Of a stretch of 64,000 nt of DNA, positions 59,022 through 64,000 are shown in pieces. The stretch is from Sphingomonas sp. (lineage in GTDB: Bacteria > Pseudomonadota > Alphaproteobacteria > Sphingomonadales > Sphingomonadaceae): positions 1,240,001-1,304,000 of the forward strand of contig NZ_JAHBZI010000001.1 in the NCBI RefSeq assembly GCF_019635515.1, written 5' to 3'. The notes under the pieces were generated by a model. It did not search any database and had not been told where the DNA came from. It worked only from the letters and a program-made list of their open reading frames with translations. A program made the position numbers and the translations under genes. Every line of letters starts with the position of its first letter. Position 1 is the first letter of the stretch.

Positions 59022-59914
59022 GCGTTTGCTACGCCATGCCGCCGGTGCGTGGAAAGCTGACGCACGGCGCGGCTTTGGCGCCGCTGGTATGGTTCAAGAG
59101 CGGCGGCGCGGCGGAATGGCTGTTCGAGCCGGCCGATGCGAAAGACCTCGCCGACTTTCTATACGCGCTCGATCCGTCGGTCCCGGTGATGGGGCTGGGG
59201 CTCGGTTCGAACATGATCGTTCGCGACGGCGGCGTGCTCGGGGTGGTGGTGCGGCTCGGCAAGGCGTTCGCGCAGGTCGAGGCCGATGGGCTGACGCTCA
59301 AATGCGGCGGTGGCGCCTCGGGTATCCTCGTATCTTCGAAGGCGCGCGATGCGGGCATTGCGGGCGTCGAGTTCCTTCGTTCGATCCCCGGCACGGTCGG
59401 TGGCTTCGTGCGGATGAATGGCGGCGCCTATGGCCGCGAGACCAAGGACATCCTTGTCGAGTGTGAGGTCGTGCTGCGCTCGGGCGATATCCGCACGCTG
59501 GCGCTGGCGGATCTCGGCTACACCTACCGCCACAGCGAATTGCCGCGCGGCGCGATCGTCGTCAGCGCGACCTTTCGCGGCATGCCCGGCGAGCCGGCGG
59601 CCATCCAGACCGAGATGGACCGCATCGCCACCGCGCGCGAGGAATCGCAGCCGCTGCGCTCCAGGACCGGTGGCTCGACCTTCAAGAATCCTGACGGCCA
59701 CAAGGCATGGGCGTTGATCGACGAAGCCGGCTGCCGCGGTTTGCGGCGGGGTGATGCGCAGGTCAGCGAAAAACACTGCAATTTCCTGCTCAATCTCGGC
59801 AATGCATCAAGCGCCGATATCGAGGCGCTGGGCGAGGATGTCCGCGCGCGGGTGAAAGAGCAATCAGGAGTCGAGCTGGAATGGGAAATCCAGCGCGTGG
59901 GGGTGAGTAGGTGA
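59018..59914 (+). CDS. murB: UDP-N-acetylenolpyruvoylglucosamine reductase
   Basis: A 298-residue FAD enzyme (type IIa layout) that reduces enolpyruvyl-UDP-GlcNAc to UDP-MurNAc with NADPH. Seen: [35 protein letters not shown] (split for length) with the FAD site, SELPRGAIV, the catalytic serine region [10 protein letters not shown], and [17 protein letters not shown] 59018 overlaps the murC stop (ATGA). Length is normal for alphaproteobacteria. Confidence 0.96.
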   Translation: MSVCYAMPPVRGKLTHGAALAPLVWFKSGGAAEWLFEPADAKDLADFLYALDPSVPVMGLGLGSNMIVRDGGVLGVVVRLGKAFAQVEADGLTLKCGGGASGILVSSKARDAGIAGVEFLRSIPGTVGGFVRMNGGAYGRETKDILVECEVVLRSGDIRTLALADLGYTYRHSELPRGAIVVSATFRGMPGEPAAIQTEMDRIATAREESQPLRSRTGGSTFKNPDGHKAWALIDEAGCRGLRRGDAQVSEKHCNFLLNLGNASSADIEALGEDVRARVKEQSGVELEWEIQRVGVSR

Positions 59915-60831
59915 GCAAGTTGCACGTTGCGGTGTTGATGGGCGGCTGGTCGGCCGAGCGCGAAGTTTCGCTGATGTCGGGCGCTGGCATCGCCGAGGCG
60001 CTGGAGAGCCTCGGCCACAAGGTTACCCGCATCGATATGGACCGTGACGTTGCCGCCAAGCTCGCCGCCGCCAAGCCCGATGTCGTGTTCAACGCGCTCC
60101 ATGGCACCCCCGGCGAGGACGGCACCGTGCAGGGCATGCTCGATCTGATGGGGCTGAAATACACCCATTCGGGCCTCGTCACTTCCGTTATCGCCATCAA
60201 CAAGCAACTGACAAAGCAGGCGCTGGTGCCGCACGGCATCCCGATGCCCGGCGGACGGATGGTGCGGACCGCCGATCTCTACGAGGCGGACCCGCTCCCG
60301 CGCCCCTATGTGCTCAAGCCCGTCAACGAGGGCTCGTCGGTCGGCGTCGCCATCGTCACGACTGAGGGCAATTACGGCAACCCGATCGCCGCCGGCGCCA
60401 AAGGCCCGTGGCAGGAGTTCGACGAGCTGCTCGCCGAGCCTTTCATTCGCGGCCGCGAGCTGACCACCGCCGTGCTGGGCGATCAGGCGTTGGGCGTCAC
60501 CGAGCTCAAGCCCAAGAGCGGCTTCTACGATTACGACAGCAAATATACCGATGGCCTGACCGAGCACGTTTTCCCGGCGCAAATCCCCGATGAGATCACC
60601 GAAGCCTGCAAGCGCATCGCGCTGGGCGCGCATCGGCATCTTGGTTGCAAGGGCGCGTCGCGCTCGGATTTCCGCTGGGACGATAATCAGGGTGTCGAGG
60701 GGCTGTTCCTGCTTGAGGTCAACACCCAGCCGGGCATGACTCCGCTCAGCCTCGTGCCCGAGCAGGCCAAATATCTCGGCATCTCCTATCCGGAGCTGGT
60801 GCAGCGCATCGTCGATGAGGCGCTGGCGTGA
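59911..60831 (+). CDS. ddl: D-alanine-D-alanine ligase
   Basis: A 306-residue ATP-grasp enzyme that makes the D-Ala-D-Ala dipeptide for MurF. Seen: LMGGWSAEREVSLMSG, NALHGTPGEDGTVQGMLDL, YTHSGLVTSVIAINKQLTK, VLKPVNEGSSVGV and LEVNTQPGMTPLSLVPEQA. GTG 59911 overlaps the murB stop by 4 nt. The sequence places a Tyr-Asp pair (FYDYDSKY) at the omega loop, as in DdlB-type enzymes using D-Ala. Confidence 0.96.
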   Translation: MSKLHVAVLMGGWSAEREVSLMSGAGIAEALESLGHKVTRIDMDRDVAAKLAAAKPDVVFNALHGTPGEDGTVQGMLDLMGLKYTHSGLVTSVIAINKQLTKQALVPHGIPMPGGRMVRTADLYEADPLPRPYVLKPVNEGSSVGVAIVTTEGNYGNPIAAGAKGPWQEFDELLAEPFIRGRELTTAVLGDQALGVTELKPKSGFYDYDSKYTDGLTEHVFPAQIPDEITEACKRIALGAHRHLGCKGASRSDFRWDDNQGVEGLFLLEVNTQPGMTPLSLVPEQAKYLGISYPELVQRIVDEALA

Positions 60832-61724
60832 GCCGGGCGCCGGCCAAGCGGACGGCGACGCGGCGCGGGGCCAAGCCCCAGCGCAAGGGCGCGCGCAGGC
60901 AGAAGAAGCCCGGCCTGCTCGAATCCGCGGTCGCCGCCCTGCCAGTCAGCCAGGCGACTCTGACGAGGATCGCGACGTGGAGCATCGTCGGACTCGCCGG
61001 CATCGGCGTGATCGGGGTGGCGAGCTTTTTCGGCATTCCCGGCGCGGTCGGCACCGCCGTTTCCGAGACGGTGGGCGAGGCTGGGTTCCGCGTCGACGAG
61101 ATCCAGATCGACGGCCTCAAGCGCATGAACAAGATGGATGTCTATGCGCAGGCGCTCGATCAGGATTCGCGCGCGATGCCGCTGGTCGATCTGGCGCTGG
61201 TTCGCGAAAGGCTGCTCAAATATCCATGGATCGAGGATGCCCGCGTCTCGCGGCGCCTGCCGAACACGCTGCGCATCTTCATCGTCGAGCGTGAGCCGGC
61301 GGCGATTTGGCAGAACCACGGCCAACTGATGCTGATCGACGCGCACGGGGTCGCGCTGGAGCCGGTCAAGCAGGAAGCGATGCCCGATCTGCCGCTGATC
61401 ATCGGCGACGGCGCCAATTCGCAGGAGCCGGCGCGCCGTGCGTTGCTCGACAACGCGCCGGCGCTGAAGCCTCTGGTCCGCGCGGCGAGCTGGATCGGCA
61501 ATCGCCGCTGGGACGTGATCTTCGATACCGGCGAGCGGCTGCAACTGCCCGAGGGCGAGAAGGAAGCGGCGGAGACGCTCAAGAAATTTGCCGAGCTGGA
61601 CGGAACGCAAAGGCTGCTGGGGCGCGGCCATCTGGGTTTCGACATGCGCGATCCGGACAAGCTTGTCGTCCGCCGGCAAGGTACGGTAAATGCACCACAA
61701 CCGGCGGCGACATCGGTAGAGTAA
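60828..61724 (+). CDS. ftsQ: Cell division protein FtsQ
   Basis: A 298-residue bitopic divisome protein. The basic cytoplasmic N-terminus (about 1-45, rich in Arg and Lys) precedes one helix (about 55-80, WSIVGLAGIGVIGVASFFG), a POTRA domain (about 88-160, FRVDEIQIDGLKRMNKMDVY) and the FtsQ domain (IEDARVSRRLPNTLRIFIVE, WIGNRRWDVIFDTG). It recruits FtsL, FtsB and FtsWI to the septum. GTG 60828 overlaps the ddl stop by 4 nt. The C-terminus after about residue 275 is variable. Confidence 0.92.
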   Translation: MSRAPAKRTATRRGAKPQRKGARRQKKPGLLESAVAALPVSQATLTRIATWSIVGLAGIGVIGVASFFGIPGAVGTAVSETVGEAGFRVDEIQIDGLKRMNKMDVYAQALDQDSRAMPLVDLALVRERLLKYPWIEDARVSRRLPNTLRIFIVEREPAAIWQNHGQLMLIDAHGVALEPVKQEAMPDLPLIIGDGANSQEPARRALLDNAPALKPLVRAASWIGNRRWDVIFDTGERLQLPEGEKEAAETLKKFAELDGTQRLLGRGHLGFDMRDPDKLVVRRQGTVNAPQPAATSVE

Positions 61725-61744
61725 TTCAGGGGAGTAAACGGGGC

Positions 61745-63001
61745 ATGGCGAAGGTTGCACCGGAGGGGCTGATCACCGCGCTCGACGTGGGATCGTCGAA
61801 GGTATCGGCACTGATCGCGCAGAAGACCGATGACGGGCAGCTCGTCGTGCTCGGCACGGGTCAGCGTGAGAGCCGCGGCGTCAAGCGCGGCTATGTGGCG
61901 GATATGGCCGCGACCGAACTCGCCATCCGTGAAGCCGTCGAGCAGGCCGAGCGTATTGCCGGCCAGAATATCGAGGACGTGTGGGTTAGCTTCTCGGCGG
62001 GCGGTCTTCTCTCCGATATCGTCAAGCTCGAAGCTGATCTCGGTGGGCACCGGATCGAGCAGAGCGACATCGACGAACTGCTCAAGGCCGGGCGCGACGC
62101 CATCGATCCGCAGGGCAAGATGGTCCTCCATGCGCAGCCGACGCGGTACACGGTGGACGGCCTGTCGGGTGTCAAGCGGCCGCTTGGGCTCCATGCCGAC
62201 CGTCTCGGCGTCGATATCCATGTCGTTGCCACCGATGGCGCGCCGGTGCGCAATCTCGATCATTGCGTTCGCTCGGCGCATCTCGAAGTCCGCTCGATCA
62301 TCGCCGCGCCGGTGGCGACGGGTCTTGCCTGCCTCACCGAAGAGGAGCGCGAACTGGGCGTGGCGCTGGTCGAGATCGGCGCGGGCGTGACCAATGTCAG
62401 CGTGTTCGCAGGCGGTGTGCTTGCCGGGCTGGCGTCGATCCCGATGGGTTCGGCCGACATCACCGACGATATCGCATCGGCGTTCGGCACCGCGCGGCAA
62501 TGGGCGGAGCGCACCAAATGCTTCCATGGCTCGGCGAACCTCAGCCCTCGCGACAATCACGAGATGATCGATGTGGTGCCGGCGACGGCGGAGGCGGGCG
62601 ACGGCCCGCGCATCACCAAGGCGCAGCTCAACGCGATCATCCGCCAGCGGCTTGAGCGGCTGATGCTCGAAATCCAGAAGGAACTGCGCAAGCTCGCCTT
62701 CAACGATCCCGTGGGCCGTCAGATCGTGCTGACCGGTGGCGGCGCCGATCTGAAGGGCATCGCTGACTATGCCCAGCAATCGCTGGGCTCGGCGGTCCGC
62801 GTCGGCCGTTCCAAGGGTCTGGTCGCGCTTCCCGAAGCCCATGCCGGCCCGGCATTCGCGACGCTGGCGGGCCTGGCGCGCTTCGCCGCGGCGGACCCCA
62901 TTGACCTGCGCAGCCTCGAGCCCGCGCACCAGATGGTGACCAGAGCTAGCCCCGGCGCGCTGATCCAGCGCCTTATGGCGGCGTTCCGTGCGAATTATTA
63001 G
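61745..63001 (+). CDS. ftsA: Cell division protein FtsA
   Basis: A 418-residue actin-like ATPase that tethers FtsZ filaments to the membrane. Seen: TALDVGSSKVSALIAQ (phosphate 1), VEIGAGVTNVSVFAGG, IPMGSADITDDIASAF, and QIVLTGGGADLKGIADYA. The C-terminal LIQRLMAAFRANY has the amphipathic layout of the membrane-targeting helix. ATG 61745 lies 20 nt after ftsQ behind GGGGAG. The stop TAG is part of a perfect 10-bp stem that opens the ftsA-ftsZ gap. Confidence 0.95.
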   Translation: MAKVAPEGLITALDVGSSKVSALIAQKTDDGQLVVLGTGQRESRGVKRGYVADMAATELAIREAVEQAERIAGQNIEDVWVSFSAGGLLSDIVKLEADLGGHRIEQSDIDELLKAGRDAIDPQGKMVLHAQPTRYTVDGLSGVKRPLGLHADRLGVDIHVVATDGAPVRNLDHCVRSAHLEVRSIIAAPVATGLACLTEEERELGVALVEIGAGVTNVSVFAGGVLAGLASIPMGSADITDDIASAFGTARQWAERTKCFHGSANLSPRDNHEMIDVVPATAEAGDGPRITKAQLNAIIRQRLERLMLEIQKELRKLAFNDPVGRQIVLTGGGADLKGIADYAQQSLGSAVRVGRSKGLVALPEAHAGPAFATLAGLARFAAADPIDLRSLEPAHQMVTRASPGALIQRLMAAFRANY

Positions 63002-63069
63002 AGGAAAGCTGTCGATAACTCCGTCTTTCCTCTAGAGTCGCCTCTTGGGTTCGTGCAGAACGGAACCCA
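62999..63069 (+). promoter_or_regulatory. Two perfect hairpins in the ftsA-ftsZ gap
   Basis: Stem 1: TAGAGGAAAG (62999-63008) with CTTTCCTCTA (63025-63034), 16-nt loop; its first three bases are the ftsA stop codon. Stem 2: TGGGTTC (63046-63052) with GAACCCA (63063-63069), 10-nt loop. Neither is followed by a T-run. They may be an mRNA processing or stability site, or a partial terminator that sets FtsZ apart from the upstream operon. Confidence 0.5.
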
Positions 63070-63115
63070 CTAGATTTTGCGTCGGCCTGATCCGGCGCGA
63101 GGGGAGACCAAGGCG

Positions 63116-64000
63116 ATGAGTATCGATTTCCTTCCGCCCGAGGTGGATGACCTGACCCCGAAGATCACCGTGATCGGTGTCGGTGGCGCGGGCGGCAATG
63201 CCATCGCGAACATGATCCGGGCGCAGGTGCAGGGCGTCGACTTCCTTGTCGCGAACACCGACGCGCAGGCGCTGAAGCAATCTTCGGCGGGCTCGCGCAT
63301 CCAGCTCGGCGCCAAGATCACGCAGGGCCTCGGCGCAGGCTCGCGTCCCGAGATCGGCCGCGCGGCCGCCGAAGAGACGATCGATCAGGTCCAGAAGGCG
63401 CTTGAGGGCGCGCACATGGTGTTTCTCGCAGCCGGCATGGGCGGCGGCACCGGTACCGGCGCGGCGCCTGTCATCGCCAAGGCGGCGCGCGACATGGGCA
63501 TCCTGACGGTCGGCGTCGTGACCAAGCCCTTCGCCTTCGAAGGCAAGCGCCGCGCGCAGAGCGCCGAAGCCGGCATCGAAGAGCTGCAGAAATATGTCGA
63601 TACGCTGATCGTCATCCCCAATCAGAACCTGTTCCTGATCGCCAATGCCAACACCACCTTCAAGGAAGCGTTCGAGCTGGCCGACGAGGTGCTCCAGCAG
63701 GGTGTGCGCGGGATCACCGATCTGATGGTGATGCCTGGCCTGATCAACCTCGACTTCGCCGATATCCGCGCCGTGATGCAGGAAATGGGCAAGGCGATGA
63801 TGGGTACCGGCGAAGCCGATGGCGACGACCGCGCGCTGATCGCCGCGCAGAAGGCGATCGCCAATCCGCTGCTCGACGGCGTCTCGATGAACGGCGCCAA
63901 GGGCGTGATCGTCTCGATAACCGGCGGCGAAGACATGCGCCTGCTGGAAGTCGATGAAGCGGCGAACCATATCCGCGAGCTGGTCGATCCCGATGCCAAC
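63116..64000 (+). CDS. ftsZ: Cell division protein FtsZ, 3' end outside window
   Basis: Tubulin-like GTPase that forms the Z ring; 295 residues are visible and the frame is still open at the right edge. ATG 63116 follows AGGGGAG. Seen: [26 protein letters not shown], the GTP loop [16 protein letters not shown] (about residues 103-118), [18 protein letters not shown] and the T7 synergy region [18 protein letters not shown]. All GTPase motifs are intact. The C-terminal linker and the FtsA-binding peptide lie beyond the window. Confidence 0.97.
   Translation, partial: MSIDFLPPEVDDLTPKITVIGVGGAGGNAIANMIRAQVQGVDFLVANTDAQALKQSSAGSRIQLGAKITQGLGAGSRPEIGRAAAEETIDQVQKALEGAHMVFLAAGMGGGTGTGAAPVIAKAARDMGILTVGVVTKPFAFEGKRRAQSAEAGIEELQKYVDTLIVIPNQNLFLIANANTTFKEAFELADEVLQQGVRGITDLMVMPGLINLDFADIRAVMQEMGKAMMGTGEADGDDRALIAAQKAIANPLLDGVSMNGAKGVIVSITGGEDMRLLEVDEAANHIRELVDPDAN

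Overview
The window looks like chromosome of an alphaproteobacterium of the sphingomonad group (Sphingomonas, Sphingobium or a relative). The signs are high G+C, large TonB-dependent receptors placed inside catabolic operons, the order NDUFA12-like gene, DUF2155 gene and aat, a DUF962/Mpo1-like gene and a fatty acyl-AMP ligase, and a tightly packed murein/division (dcw) cluster of alphaproteobacterial type. The genus is inferred from gene content only. I see no transposase, integrase, phage gene or CRISPR array.

Region A (1-16.9 kb) is a catabolic cluster. On the + strand it holds a Baeyer-Villiger monooxygenase (cut by the left edge), a TIM-barrel amidohydrolase, two MFS permeases split by a very AT-rich gene-free stretch, a TonB-dependent receptor, an HSL-type esterase, a two-cupin protein, a 3-hydroxyisobutyrate-dehydrogenase-like enzyme, a metallo-beta-lactamase-fold lactonase and an SDR. 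Facing it on the - strand is an operon for a DUF6282 hydrolase, an HpcH/HpaI aldolase and an aldehyde dehydrogenase. Together they suggest uptake of a cyclic ketone, oxygenation to a lactone or ester, hydrolysis, oxidation, and aldol cleavage to pyruvate plus an aldehyde. The substrate is not identified.

Region B (17.2-33.5 kb) is a second catabolic cluster that I read as one regulon. A GntR/HutC regulator sits beside an operon of HMG-CoA-lyase-like enzyme, isochorismatase-fold amidase, two polysaccharide-deacetylase/PuuE-like hydrolases and a DHA2 permease; an MFS permease gene; a TonB receptor followed by three secreted cupin-fold proteins; and a class III CoA-transferase-leuC-leuD operon. 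A dyad, ATTTGNTAT-N6-ATAACAAAT, recurs upstream of these units and probably is the GntR operator. I propose a route in which a cyclic imide (or similar ring) is opened to a half-amide, deamidated to a substituted maleate, hydrated, CoA-activated and cleaved to an acyl-CoA and a 2-oxo acid. This is the best candidate here for an undescribed system, and the chemistry is inference.

Region C (33.8-46 kb) is ordinary chromosome. It has tRNA-Trp, whose 3' end faces the catabolic region, a GGDEF-EAL protein, a fatty acyl-AMP ligase, recX, a double cold-shock protein, DUF192, NDUFA12-like and DUF2155 proteins, aat (which overlaps the DUF2155 gene by 187 bp tail to tail), small lipoproteins, a deoxyinosine/uracil glycosylase, DUF962, a secreted protein behind a BlaI-type palindrome, and cysK.

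Region D (46.2-64 kb) is the dcw cluster in canonical order: mraZ, rsmH, ftsL, ftsI, murE, murF, mraY, murD, ftsW, murG, murC, murB, ddl, ftsQ, ftsA, ftsZ (cut by the right edge). Most junctions overlap by 1 or 4 nt. The mraZ leader carries four GGG triplets at an exact 10-bp period, a probable MraZ box, plus competing hairpins. The ftsA-ftsZ gap carries two perfect hairpins, the first including the ftsA stop codon.
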